From Undibacterium paludis (lineage in GTDB: Bacteria; Pseudomonadota; Gammaproteobacteria; Burkholderiales; Burkholderiaceae_D), in NCBI RefSeq assembly GCF_022568815.1, contig NZ_JAKZHX010000014.1, forward strand, positions 1 through 64,000: DNA of 64,000 nucleotides, written 5' to 3'. A model generated the notes under the pieces. That model searched no databases and had not been told where the DNA came from. It saw only the letters and a list, made by a program, of their open reading frames with translations. Positions within the stretch are counted from its first letter, which is position 1. Each line of letters begins with the position of its first letter. The position numbers and the translations under genes are program-made. Positions 27,345 to 36,023 of the stretch are shown in pieces.

Positions 27345-28526
27345 ATGAATGATCCTATCGTAATCGTTGGTGCCGCCCGTACCCCCATGGGTGCTTTCCA
27401 GGGCGATTTTTCTTCCCTGACAGCCAGTCAACTCGGTGCAGTTGCCATCAAGGCCGCTGTTGAGCGCGCCGGTGTCAAACCAGAGCTGGTGGAGGAAGTC
27501 TTGTTCGGTAACTGCCTGATGGCAGGCCAGGGCCAGGCCCCGGCACGTCAGGCTTTGCTGGCGGCGGGTTTGCCGGTTTCCACAGGTGCAGTCACCCTGT
27601 CCAAGATGTGCGGCTCTGCCATGAAGGCCACCATGATGGCTTTTGATTCCATCAATGCAGGTAGCAATGATGTCATCGTTTCTGGCGGCATGGAATCCAT
27701 GACCAATGCCCCTTACCTGATCCCCAAGGCACGTGGCGGCTATCGTATCGGCCACGGCATGATGTATGACCACATGATGCTCGATGGCCTCGAAGACGCC
27801 TACGACAAAGGCCGTTCCATGGGTACTTTTGCTGAAGACTGCTCTGCCAAATACAACTTCAGCCGCGAAGAGCAGGACGCTTTTGCGATAGCCTCCGTCA
27901 AGCGCGCGCAAGCAGCAACTGCCGATGGCTCCTTCGCCTGGGAAATCGCCCCAGTGACCGTATCTGGCCGCGGCGGTGATGTTGTCATCGACAAGGATGA
28001 AGGTCCATTGAAAGCCAAGCTCGACAAAATCCCTGCATTGAAACCAGCCTTCAAAAAAGACGGTACCATCACGGCTGCCTCTTCTTCTTCCATCAATGAC
28101 GGTGCCGCTGCACTGGTCTTGATGCGCGAATCCAAGGCCAAAGAACTGGGCCTGACACCAATCGCCAAAATCCTCGGCCATGCCAGCAATGCGCAGGAGC
28201 CAGGCTGGTTCACCACAGCACCGGTAGGCGCGATCCAGAAGCTGTATAAGAAACTCGGCTGGACGACAGATGATGTAGACCTGTTCGAAATCAATGAAGC
28301 CTTTGCGACTGTGCCCATGGCAGCGATGAAAGAACTCGGCATTCCGCATGACAAGGTCAATGTGCATGGCGGTGCCTGTGCGCTGGGTCATCCTATCGGT
28401 GCTTCTGGTGCGCGTATCATCATCACGTTGATGGGTGCCTTGAAGAAGCAGGGTAAAAAGCGTGGTGTGGCTTCGCTGTGTATCGGTGGTGGTGAAGGTA
28501 CGGCACTCGCGATAGAAATGGTCTAA
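27345..28526 (+). CDS. Acetyl-CoA acetyltransferase (thiolase)
   Basis: The 393-residue thiolase has nucleophile Cys89 (SKMCGSAMKA), His349 (CALGHPIGASGAR) and the second active Cys379 (CIGGGEGTA). INEAFA is also intact. It interconverts two acetyl-CoA and acetoacetyl-CoA, and can use the acetoacetate produced by LiuE after CoA activation. ATG 27345 has GGAG 7 bases upstream; a TTG four codons earlier overlaps that box and is rejected. It lies 75 bases after aceK. Confidence 0.93.
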   Translation: MNDPIVIVGAARTPMGAFQGDFSSLTASQLGAVAIKAAVERAGVKPELVEEVLFGNCLMAGQGQAPARQALLAAGLPVSTGAVTLSKMCGSAMKATMMAFDSINAGSNDVIVSGGMESMTNAPYLIPKARGGYRIGHGMMYDHMMLDGLEDAYDKGRSMGTFAEDCSAKYNFSREEQDAFAIASVKRAQAATADGSFAWEIAPVTVSGRGGDVVIDKDEGPLKAKLDKIPALKPAFKKDGTITAASSSSINDGAAALVLMRESKAKELGLTPIAKILGHASNAQEPGWFTTAPVGAIQKLYKKLGWTTDDVDLFEINEAFATVPMAAMKELGIPHDKVNVHGGACALGHPIGASGARIIITLMGALKKQGKKRGVASLCIGGGEGTALAIEMV

Positions 28527-28548
28527 GCAGTGTTTTAAACTCCTTCTA

Positions 28549-28611
28549 CTTCAAGGGGAAATCTGTGGCGCAAAGCATGCTTTGCGAATTCCCACAAATC
28601 TCCCCTTGAAG
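28549..28611. repeat. 63-bp palindromic element (REP-like)
   Basis: Two near-identical 20- to 21-base arms are inverted (outer CTTCAAGGGGA / TCCCCTTGAAG perfect, inner part with a few mismatches). They flank an 18-bp perfect palindrome CGCAAAGCATGCTTTGCG (28569-28586). The whole can fold into one long hairpin between the thiolase and SDR genes. It resembles dispersed intergenic palindromic repeats. Confidence 0.65.
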
Positions 28612-28649
28612 GGGAGGGGATACGAAAATTTTCAAAGTTTGGGAAAACA

Positions 28650-29318
28650 ATGCCAGTCGCTTTAATCATCGGTGCATCACGCGGTATAGGCCACGAACTG
28701 GCCATGCAATACAAGGCAGCTGGCTGGCGCGTCATTGCCACTGCACGCAAGCAGGAAGACCTGGCAAGTTTGCAGTCAGCAGGCTGTGAGGCCTTGCCAC
28801 TGGATGTCACTAATCTGAATGATTGCGCAGGCCTGGGCTGGCGTCTCGATGATGAAAAAATCGATGTAGCGATTTTGAATGCAGGTGTGTTCGGCCCAAG
28901 AACAGAGGGCCTGACTGCGCCCGAGCAGCAACAGTTTGATGCAGTGATGCATACGAATGTCCTGTCGGCCATGCGGATATTGCCAATAGTGTTGCCCTTG
29001 GTAGAAAGCGCCCATGGCAGGCTGGCTGTGATTTCATCCAGCATGGCATCGATAGGCGAACGCAGTAATCCAGCCGGTTGGTTATACCGGGCCAGCAAGA
29101 CGGCATTGAATTCAGTATTGAAAGATGTCTCGCTGAGTACCAGCAAAGCCATCTGTGTCGCCATGGACCCTGGCTGGGTAAAAACCGACATGGGTGGTGA
29201 TGCCGCAGAAATCACCGTCGATGTCAGCGTGGTCGGCATACGCCAGACCCTGGCTGCCCTGAAGCCTGCCGACAATGGCAAATATCTGGAATATACGGGC
29301 GCAGAACACGACTGGTAA
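28650..29318 (+). CDS. SDR-family oxidoreductase
   Basis: The 222-residue SDR has the nucleotide-binding GASRGIG motif near the N-terminus, NAGVFGP in strand 4, the catalytic Ser in ISSSMASIGE, and Tyr-x3-Lys in LYRASKTAL. The closing DPGWVKTDMGG is typical of the short CsgA/sniffer-like SDR group. Substrate is unknown. It sits between thiolase and an acyl-CoA dehydrogenase, 45 bases before the latter, and may act on an acyl-derived keto or hydroxy compound. Confidence 0.87.
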   Translation: MPVALIIGASRGIGHELAMQYKAAGWRVIATARKQEDLASLQSAGCEALPLDVTNLNDCAGLGWRLDDEKIDVAILNAGVFGPRTEGLTAPEQQQFDAVMHTNVLSAMRILPIVLPLVESAHGRLAVISSSMASIGERSNPAGWLYRASKTALNSVLKDVSLSTSKAICVAMDPGWVKTDMGGDAAEITVDVSVVGIRQTLAALKPADNGKYLEYTGAEHDW

Positions 29319-29362
29319 GTCTACACAAGTATCGTACTCATAAAATAGAAAACAGAACCATC

Positions 29363-30496
29363 ATGCTACTCACACCAGAACACGAAATGATACGCGACGC
29401 CGTGCGCGCTTTTGCACAGGAGCGCCTGGTACCCAATGCAGCCCGCTGGGACAAGGAACATCACTTTCCCGCAGAAGAATTAAAGGAACTGGCGCAAATG
29501 GGGGCCTATGGTGTGGCCGTGCCAGAAGAGTTTGGTGGCGCTGGCATGGATTACCTGTCGCTGGCCCTGGTACTCGAAGAAATCGCTGCCGGTGATGGCG
29601 GTACTTCTACCGTAGTCTCCGTCAACAATTGCCCGGTCTGCAGCATCGCCATGATGTATGCCAATGACGCACAGAAAAAACAATGGCTGACACCGCTGGC
29701 ACAAGGCGAAATGCTGGGTGCCTTTTGCCTGACCGAGCCGCATGCAGGCAGCGATGCCTCTGAATTGCGCACGACTGCAAAACGCGATGGCGATCATTAT
29801 GTGATCAATGGTGTCAAGCAATTCATCACCAGCGGCAAACATGCAGATGTCGCCATCGTCATGGCTGTCACTGATAAAGACGCTGGCAAGAAAGGTATCA
29901 GCGCCTTCTGGGTGCCGACCAGTACACCTGGCTATATCGTCGCCGGGATTGAACACAAGATGGGCCAGCATTCGTCAGACACTGCACAAATCCTGTTCGA
30001 GAATTGCCGCATCCCGGCAGAAAACCTCATCGGTGAAGAGGGTATGGGCTACAAGATCGCCCTGTCTGGCCTTGAAGGTGGGCGCATAGGCATAGCCTCG
30101 CAATCAGTCGGCATGGCGCGCGCAGCGTTTGAAGCAGCACTGGCTTATGCCAAGGACAGAACCAGTTTTGGCAAGCCCATTTTTGAACACCAGTCTGTTC
30201 AATTCAAACTGGCTGACATGGCGACGCAGATAGAGGCCGCCCGCCAACTGATCTGGCACGCCGCCAGTATGAAAGACGCAGGTAAGCCCTGCCTCAAAGA
30301 AGCGGCCATGGCAAAACTGTTTGCCTCAGAAATGGCAGAAAAAGTCTGCTCGGATGCGATCCAGATACACGGTGGCTATGGTTATGTCAGCGACTTCCCG
30401 GTAGAACGCATTTATCGAGATGTGCGGGTTTGCCAGATTTATGAGGGTACTTCAGATATTCAAAAGATTTTGATTGGGCGAGCGCTGGCTGGTTAA
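29363..30496 (+). CDS. Acyl-CoA dehydrogenase
   Basis: The 377-residue FAD enzyme has the standard fold. The catalytic base is Glu361 in YEGTSDIQKILIGR, the position used by short- and medium-chain and short/branched-chain enzymes. CLTEPHAGSDAS and QFITSG are FAD-contact segments. With Glu at the C-terminal site it differs from LiuA and most resembles butyryl- or 2-methylbutyryl-type dehydrogenases. It could serve isoleucine or short-chain fatty acid catabolism. Exact substrate is unresolved. Confidence 0.9.
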   Translation: MLLTPEHEMIRDAVRAFAQERLVPNAARWDKEHHFPAEELKELAQMGAYGVAVPEEFGGAGMDYLSLALVLEEIAAGDGGTSTVVSVNNCPVCSIAMMYANDAQKKQWLTPLAQGEMLGAFCLTEPHAGSDASELRTTAKRDGDHYVINGVKQFITSGKHADVAIVMAVTDKDAGKKGISAFWVPTSTPGYIVAGIEHKMGQHSSDTAQILFENCRIPAENLIGEEGMGYKIALSGLEGGRIGIASQSVGMARAAFEAALAYAKDRTSFGKPIFEHQSVQFKLADMATQIEAARQLIWHAASMKDAGKPCLKEAAMAKLFASEMAEKVCSDAIQIHGGYGYVSDFPVERIYRDVRVCQIYEGTSDIQKILIGRALAG

Positions 30497-30556
30497 TTTC
30501 TCCTTCCCCTTCAATGGTAGGGAATGTCCAGGAAATTTTGAGATAAGGGCGACGAA

Positions 30557-30952
30557 ATGAAAAAAGGTTACAAGCAATTAGTTGACGAAGCCAACGCCGA
30601 GATCAAAACCTATAGCGTGGCAGAAGCCCAGGCAAAACTCGCTGATGCCAATGTGCAGTTCATTGACGTCCGTGACATCCGCGAACTCGAACGTGAAGGC
30701 GTTGTCCCCGGTGCCTTTCACGCACCACGCGGCATGATAGAGTTTTGGGTTGATCCAGATTCACCTTATTTCAAACCTGTCTTCGGCGAGAAAAAAGAAT
30801 TTATTTTGTTTTGCGCAGCAGGCTGGCGTAGTGCATTGACCACCAAGACTGTGCAAGACATGGGCCTGGAAAATGTCGCGCATATAGACGGTGGTTTTAC
30901 TGCCTGGAAAGCAGCAGGCGCACCGACTGAAGAAAAGGTAAAGAAAAATTGA
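30557..30952 (+). CDS. Rhodanese-like sulfurtransferase
   Basis: The 131-residue single rhodanese domain has the conserved start YSVAEAQAKL, the FIDVRDIRELEREGVVPGAFHAPRG segment and the active-site loop FCAAGWRSALTT with Cys near residue 88. It transfers sulfur from thiosulfate or persulfides. Its stop overlaps the TTG start of the HAD gene by 3 bases. A link to leucine breakdown is not evident. Confidence 0.88.
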   Translation: MKKGYKQLVDEANAEIKTYSVAEAQAKLADANVQFIDVRDIRELEREGVVPGAFHAPRGMIEFWVDPDSPYFKPVFGEKKEFILFCAAGWRSALTTKTVQDMGLENVAHIDGGFTAWKAAGAPTEEKVKKN

Positions 30953-31605
30953 AGACACGCTTTGATATGGTGGCATTTGATTGTGATGGTGTGCTGGTTG
31001 ATAGCGAGCCAATTACCAATCTGGTATTGAAGGATAGTCTCAATGAACTGGGCTGGGCAATTTCCCTGAGTGAAACCTATGAAACCTTCATAGGCCGCTC
31101 CGTGAAAGAGCAAATGCCGTTCATAGAAGAAAAACTGGGGATGACGTTGCCAGAAAATTTTCTGCAAGAATTTCAAAGACGCCGGGACGAAGCCTTGCGT
31201 CAGCAGATCAAGGCCATTCCCGAAATTGAGCCGGTACTGAAAAGATTGCAACTGTCAGCCATGCCATTTTGTGTGGCATCTGGTGCAGATGGTAAAAAGA
31301 TGCAGATTACCCTGGGGCACACAGGTTTGCTGCCTTATTTCGAAGGCAGGATGTTCAGCGGTACGGATGTGGCCAGGACCAAGCCCGCACCGGACGTGTA
31401 TTTGCTGGCGGCAAAAACACTGGCGGCGCAACCAGAGCGTTGCGTAGTCATCGAAGATACGGTTGCCGGGGTGACCGCAGGTGTGGCTGCAGGCATGCAT
31501 GTTATTGGCTTTACCCGCAGTAGCAAGGCTGATGCCCTTCTGGCCGCCGGTGCCAGACAGGTCTTTGATGATATGCGCAATCTGCCCGAATTGATTTTGT
31601 CGTGA
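30949..31605 (+). CDS. HAD-IA family phosphatase
   Basis: The 218-residue protein has the HAD motifs: I, FDCDGVLVDSE (nucleophile Asp); II, VASGADG; III, KPAPDVYLLAA; IV, IEDTVAG. The cap is helical (subclass IA), resembling phosphoglycolate or sugar phosphatases (YieH/beta-phosphoglucomutase-like group). I chose TTG 30949, which overlaps the rhodanese stop. ATG 30967 is the alternative and would shorten the N-terminus by six residues with no better ribosome-binding site. Confidence 0.85.
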   Translation: MKTRFDMVAFDCDGVLVDSEPITNLVLKDSLNELGWAISLSETYETFIGRSVKEQMPFIEEKLGMTLPENFLQEFQRRRDEALRQQIKAIPEIEPVLKRLQLSAMPFCVASGADGKKMQITLGHTGLLPYFEGRMFSGTDVARTKPAPDVYLLAAKTLAAQPERCVVIEDTVAGVTAGVAAGMHVIGFTRSSKADALLAAGARQVFDDMRNLPELILS

Positions 31606-31633
31606 TGGTGCTGGATGGCAAGCGAGTAAGTAA

Positions 31634-32014
31634 ATGAAATACATATGCCCTTGTGGCTCGAATAAAAATTTTGATTTGTGCTGCGGCCAGTACATCAGCA
31701 GTGCCGCTGTGGCACCTACGGCAGAAGCATTGATGCGTTCGCGCTATACGGCTTATACCCTGAATGATGAAGCCTATCTGCGTGCGACCTGGGATGAAAG
31801 AACCTGTCCCAAAGAACGTATCACGCATGATGACCCAACCAAATGGCTGGGTCTGGAAGTAAAGAAATTCAAGGCCGATGGTGATGCGGCGACTGTGGAA
31901 TTTGTTGCCCGTTACAAGATAGGCGGCAAGGCGCACAGGCTGCATGAACTCAGCCGTTTTGTGCGGTATGAAGGCAAGTGGTTTTACGTGGATGGCAGTT
32001 TTCCAGAAAAGTGA
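31634..32014 (+). CDS. YchJ-family SEC-C motif protein
   Basis: The 126-residue protein begins with the zinc-binding SEC-C motif ([14 protein letters not shown]). An NTF2-like YchJ domain follows, with [20 protein letters not shown] and a terminal EGKWFYVDG. The family (UPF0225) is widespread and its function is unknown. It ends 8 bases before liuB and may be co-transcribed with it. Confidence 0.88.
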   Translation: MKYICPCGSNKNFDLCCGQYISSAAVAPTAEALMRSRYTAYTLNDEAYLRATWDERTCPKERITHDDPTKWLGLEVKKFKADGDAATVEFVARYKIGGKAHRLHELSRFVRYEGKWFYVDGSFPEK

Positions 32015-32022
32015 AAAAGATA

Positions 32023-33645
32023 ATGACAACTTTAGATTCCAAACTCAATCCCCGCTCTGAAGAATTCAAGGTCAATGCTGCTGCCATGCAAGCCGTGGTG
32101 GATGACCTCAAAGATAAAATCGCCAAAATCGCTTTGGGCGGTGGCGATGAAGCACGCAAGAAGCATCTGGCGCGTGGCAAGCTCCTGCCGCGTGACCGTG
32201 TGCAGATGTTGTTGGACCCAGGCACGCCTTTCCTCGAGTTTTCGCAACTTGCCGCCTACAACATGTACAAGGAAAAGAATGATGCCGATGCCGCCCCATC
32301 TGCCGGTGTCATTACCGGCATAGGCCGCGTGGCCGGGCAGGAATGCGTGATTGTGTGTAATGACGCGACGGTCAAAGGCGGCACCTATTACCCGATGACA
32401 GTCAAGAAGCATTTGCGCGCACAGGAAATTGCCGAACAAAACAACCTGCCCTGTATCTACCTGGTCGATAGTGGCGGTGCGAACCTGCCCAACCAGGATG
32501 ATGTCTTCCCTGACCGTGATCACTTTGGCCGTATCTTCTACAACCAGGCCAATATGTCCGCCAAGGATATCCCGCAGATTGCCGTAGTCATGGGGTCCTG
32601 TACCGCCGGTGGCGCCTATGTACCGGCGATGAGTGACGAGTCGATTATCGTCAAGAACCAGGGTACGATTTTCCTCGGTGGCCCCCCGCTGGTTAAAGCC
32701 GCTACTGGTGAAGTCGTCAGTGCTGAAGACCTCGGTGGTGGCGATGTGCATACCCGTCTGTCTGGCGTGGTAGATCATCTGGCGCAAAATGATACGCATG
32801 CGCTGTCGCTGGCGCGTACCATCGTTTCGCACCTGAATCGCCAGAAGCCACAAACCGTGGTCATGAAAGAAGTCGAAGAACCCAAGTTCCCGGCATCTGA
32901 ATTGTATGGCGTGATACCGGTCGATACCCGCAAGCCCTTTGACGTACGTGAGGTAATTGCCCGTATCGTTGACGGCAGCCATTTCGATGAATTCAAGGCG
33001 CGCTATGGCACTACCCTGGTCTGCGGCTTTGCGCATATCCACGGCATGCCAGTCGGCATCATTGCCAACAACGGCATTCTGTTCTCTGAATCTGCCCTGA
33101 AGGGTGCGCACTTCATAGAACTGTGCTGTCAGCGCAAGATACCTCTGGTCTTCCTGCAGAATATCACCGGCTTCATGGTGGGCCGCAAATATGAAAACGA
33201 AGGTATCGCCCGTAATGGCGCCAAAATGGTGACGGCTGTGGCGACAGCCAATGTGCCCAAGTTCACCGTCATCATCGGTGGCAGCTTTGGTGCGGGTAAC
33301 TATGGCATGTGTGGCCGCGCTTACTCTCCACGCTTCATGTGGATGTGGCCAAATGCCCGTATCAGCGTCATGGGTGGCGAGCAGGCTGCGAGTGTATTGG
33401 CGACGGTAAAACGCGATGGCATAGAAGGCAAAGGCGGTAGCTGGTCAACCGAAGAAGAAGCAGCTTTCAAGCAACCGATCAAGGACCAGTACGAACATCA
33501 GGGCCACCCTTACTATGCATCCGCTCGCCTTTGGGATGATGGCGTGATCGACCCGGCAGATACCCGCATGGTGCTGGGCCTGGGTTTGTCAGCGGCATTG
33601 AATGCACCGATACCGGATGTAAAGTTTGGTGTGTTCAGGATGTAA
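32023..33645 (+). CDS. liuB: Methylcrotonoyl-CoA carboxylase, carboxyltransferase (beta) subunit
   Basis: The 540-residue carboxyltransferase subunit transfers CO2 from biotin to 3-methylcrotonyl-CoA, giving 3-methylglutaconyl-CoA. Both crotonase-fold halves are visible: the first with [11 protein letters not shown] and FYNQANMSA, the second with [13 protein letters not shown] and [11 protein letters not shown]. The latter pair is diagnostic of MCC-beta rather than propionyl-CoA carboxylase. ATG 32023 starts at a normal family N-terminus ([10 protein letters not shown]). Its biotin-carrying partner LiuD is 7 kb downstream, beyond the bio genes. Confidence 0.94.
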   Translation: MTTLDSKLNPRSEEFKVNAAAMQAVVDDLKDKIAKIALGGGDEARKKHLARGKLLPRDRVQMLLDPGTPFLEFSQLAAYNMYKEKNDADAAPSAGVITGIGRVAGQECVIVCNDATVKGGTYYPMTVKKHLRAQEIAEQNNLPCIYLVDSGGANLPNQDDVFPDRDHFGRIFYNQANMSAKDIPQIAVVMGSCTAGGAYVPAMSDESIIVKNQGTIFLGGPPLVKAATGEVVSAEDLGGGDVHTRLSGVVDHLAQNDTHALSLARTIVSHLNRQKPQTVVMKEVEEPKFPASELYGVIPVDTRKPFDVREVIARIVDGSHFDEFKARYGTTLVCGFAHIHGMPVGIIANNGILFSESALKGAHFIELCCQRKIPLVFLQNITGFMVGRKYENEGIARNGAKMVTAVATANVPKFTVIIGGSFGAGNYGMCGRAYSPRFMWMWPNARISVMGGEQAASVLATVKRDGIEGKGGSWSTEEEAAFKQPIKDQYEHQGHPYYASARLWDDGVIDPADTRMVLGLGLSAALNAPIPDVKFGVFRM

Positions 33646-33653
33646 GCCGGATC

Positions 33654-34595
33654 ATGCGAAACCCCTTTCTGCCGGTCCGTATGCCGGTCCTTGTCCTGTT
33701 GACACTGTTCAGCCTGATGGCTCAGGCACGCACGCTGCAAGAAGAAAAACAGGCAGAAGAGCAAGCAAATGCAGGTACGGTCAAACTGGCAACCGAGTTG
33801 CATGAGTCGGTGACGGCCATCACGGTGGCAGTCAAGGATTTATACGGGCGGGACATCAAAGGTGAAGTGGTGATTACCCAGTTTAAACCCGATGGCGATG
33901 GCCCTTTCCCTATCCTGATCTTGAATCATGGTCGTAGCGCCACCAATCGCGCTGCATCGCCGAGGTTCCGTTTTACCCAGCAGGCCAGGTATTTTGTAAA
34001 GCGTGGTTTTGCCGTATTTGTACCTACCCGTATAGGCTATGGTGAGAAGGGAACCACGCCTGATCCGGAAGAAAGCGGTAGCTGCAATAACAAGAATTAT
34101 GCGCCCATGGCCGATGCTGCCAGCAAAGAAATCCTGGCGGTGCTGGAGTATGCCAAAACACAAGCTTATGTCGACGCCAGCCGGGTACTGGTCGTTGGTC
34201 AGTCGGTGGGGGGCTACAGTACCGTGGCGGTAGCGGCAAAAAATCCATCAGGTCTGGTCGCTGCCATCAACTTCGCCGGTGGTTCCGGCGGTAACCCGGC
34301 CGAGCGCCCCGGCGAGCCTTGCCAAGCCTATAAGCTGGAAAAAATGTATGGCGAATTCGGCGCCGGTGTCAAAGTACCCATGCTGTGGATATATACGGAA
34401 AACGATCAGTATTTTGCGCCCAAACATTCCCAGGAATGGCATGCCGCTTTTGTAAAAGCAGGCGGCAAGGCAGAATTCAAATTGCTGCCACCGTTTGCCA
34501 AAGACGGTCATACCCTGTTTGCCTCTGGCAGCAAAATCTGGGAACCTCTGGTCAGCGAATTTCTTGAAGCTAACGGCTTTACCAAAACAAGGTAA
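33654..34595 (+). CDS. Secreted alpha/beta hydrolase
   Basis: The 313-residue precursor has a signal peptide (about 1-25, ending MAQA-RT). The hydrolase fold shows a nucleophile elbow GQSVGG, an Asp/Glu region in YTENDQYF and a likely catalytic His in KDGHTLF. ILNHGRSATN is the oxyanion-side strand. The fold resembles dienelactone hydrolase-like and prolyl peptidase-like proteins. It lies between liuB (8 bases) and liuC (32 bases), so it is probably in the operon, yet as an exported enzyme it does not fit the cytoplasmic pathway; its role is unknown. Confidence 0.82.
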   Translation: MRNPFLPVRMPVLVLLTLFSLMAQARTLQEEKQAEEQANAGTVKLATELHESVTAITVAVKDLYGRDIKGEVVITQFKPDGDGPFPILILNHGRSATNRAASPRFRFTQQARYFVKRGFAVFVPTRIGYGEKGTTPDPEESGSCNNKNYAPMADAASKEILAVLEYAKTQAYVDASRVLVVGQSVGGYSTVAVAAKNPSGLVAAINFAGGSGGNPAERPGEPCQAYKLEKMYGEFGAGVKVPMLWIYTENDQYFAPKHSQEWHAAFVKAGGKAEFKLLPPFAKDGHTLFASGSKIWEPLVSEFLEANGFTKTR

Positions 34596-34627
34596 GGGCA
34601 ACGAACGAATAATGTGGAATTGCTAAA

Positions 34628-35413
34628 ATGGAAAATATCAAGCTTAGTTACCAGGATTTTGTGGCAACTGTGACATTGAATCGTCCTGATGTACGTAATG
34701 CATTTAATGAAATCACCATAGCTGAAATCACCCGTGTTTTCCGTGATTTGGATACGAATGACAGCATTCGTGCTATTGTGCTGGCCGCGAACGGTCCTGC
34801 ATTCTGCGCCGGGGCTGACCTGAACTGGATGAAAAAGATGGCTGATTACACCCATGAGGAAAACCTCGCGGATGCTGGCCAGCTGGCAGAAATGCTGCGC
34901 ACCATCTATAGCTGCAGCAAGCCCGTCGTTGCCAAAGTGCAGGGTGATTGCTATGCCGGCGGCATGGGCCTGGTGGCAGCATGTGATATTGCTGTCAGTG
35001 TGGATACCGCCAATTTTTGCCTCAGTGAAGTCAGGCTGGGCCTGATACCGGCGACGATTTCGCCGTATGTGATCAAGGCCATGGGTGAGAGTGCTGCACG
35101 CCGTTATTTCATCACAGCCGAGCGTTTCACAGCGGCAGAAGCTCACCGTACAGGTTTCGTGCATGAAGTCGTGACGGCAGATGCACTGGATGGCAAGCTG
35201 GCAGAAATTGTCAAGGCCCTGGTCAGCAATAGCCCGAATGCAGTGAAGCAGGCCAAGTGCCTGGTTCAGGATGTGGCCAGCCGCGAACTGACCCCTGCGC
35301 TGATTGCTGCCACAGTGGAAGGCATAGCGCAGATACGTGCTTCTGACGAGGGACGTGAAGGTGTGCGGTCTTTCCTGGAGAAGCGTAAACCAGGCTGGTT
35401 GGCCGGTAGTTAA
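34628..35413 (+). CDS. liuC: Methylglutaconyl-CoA hydratase
   Basis: The 261-residue crotonase-family enzyme hydrates 3-methylglutaconyl-CoA to HMG-CoA. CAGADLNWMKKMA gives the first oxyanion-hole strand, and CYAGGMGLVAACDIAV the second. The segment SEVRLGLIPATISPYVI is characteristic of LiuC/AUH rather than general enoyl-CoA hydratases. Catalytic Glu lies in SEVRLG. Position between liuB and liuD supports the call. Confidence 0.9.
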   Translation: MENIKLSYQDFVATVTLNRPDVRNAFNEITIAEITRVFRDLDTNDSIRAIVLAANGPAFCAGADLNWMKKMADYTHEENLADAGQLAEMLRTIYSCSKPVVAKVQGDCYAGGMGLVAACDIAVSVDTANFCLSEVRLGLIPATISPYVIKAMGESAARRYFITAERFTAAEAHRTGFVHEVVTADALDGKLAEIVKALVSNSPNAVKQAKCLVQDVASRELTPALIAATVEGIAQIRASDEGREGVRSFLEKRKPGWLAGS

Positions 35414-35464
35414 AAGCAGTTGTAGTGAATCTTTGAAAAGATGTCTTGAGCGAGGGGAGCAAAG

Positions 35465-35989
35465 ATGAAAAAACGCAGATTTGTATTTACTGCCCTTGCC
35501 GCATCCTTGTTGGCCACAGCGGGCTATGCGAGCTATCGCAAGTCCACGATCGTGATGACCTCGATACCGGACATGCAGGCAAAACTTGCCAGTCTGAAGT
35601 CGGGCAAATTGACCAGTCAAACAGAATGGTCGCCGTATAAAGTGTTTGTGCATCTGGCGCAAAGCATAGAGTATTCGCTGACAGGTTATCCTGAAATGAA
35701 ACCGGCAGCGTTTCAACACACGGCAGGCAGTGCCGCCTTCTATGCATTTTCTGTCGCCGGTGCCATGAAGCATAACCTGAGCGAGCCCATACCCGGCGCG
35801 CCGGTGATTGCCGATAGCGGTGAGACCAATGCAGCAATAGACATGGTGATTGCTGCCTTGCAGAAATTTGAGAGCCATGCTGGCGAGATCAAGCCACATT
35901 TCGCGTATGGCGAGCTAAGCAAGGCAGAATTTGCCAAAGCCCATGTCATGCATATAGAAAACCATCTGAAGGCAATGCTGGTGGCTTGA
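35465..35989 (+). CDS. DUF1569 (DinB-like) protein, exported or membrane-anchored
   Basis: The 174-residue protein has a hydrophobic N-terminus (about 1-22, signal or anchor) and a four-helix DinB-like DUF1569 domain. Possible metal-binding His residues are in VFVHLAQSIEYS and AHVMHIENHLK. The DUF1569 assignment is from memory. Function is unknown. It lies between liuC and bioA with short gaps. Confidence 0.75.
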   Translation: MKKRRFVFTALAASLLATAGYASYRKSTIVMTSIPDMQAKLASLKSGKLTSQTEWSPYKVFVHLAQSIEYSLTGYPEMKPAAFQHTAGSAAFYAFSVAGAMKHNLSEPIPGAPVIADSGETNAAIDMVIAALQKFESHAGEIKPHFAYGELSKAEFAKAHVMHIENHLKAMLVA

Positions 35990-36023
35990 GCGGGTTGCCA
36001 GCCTGGTGAATGTAATTTGTTAA

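Noticed and set aside
34508..35899. A 463-codon minus-strand frame across liuC and its neighbours
   Set aside because: It crosses three convincing plus-strand genes and shows no family motif or start signal.
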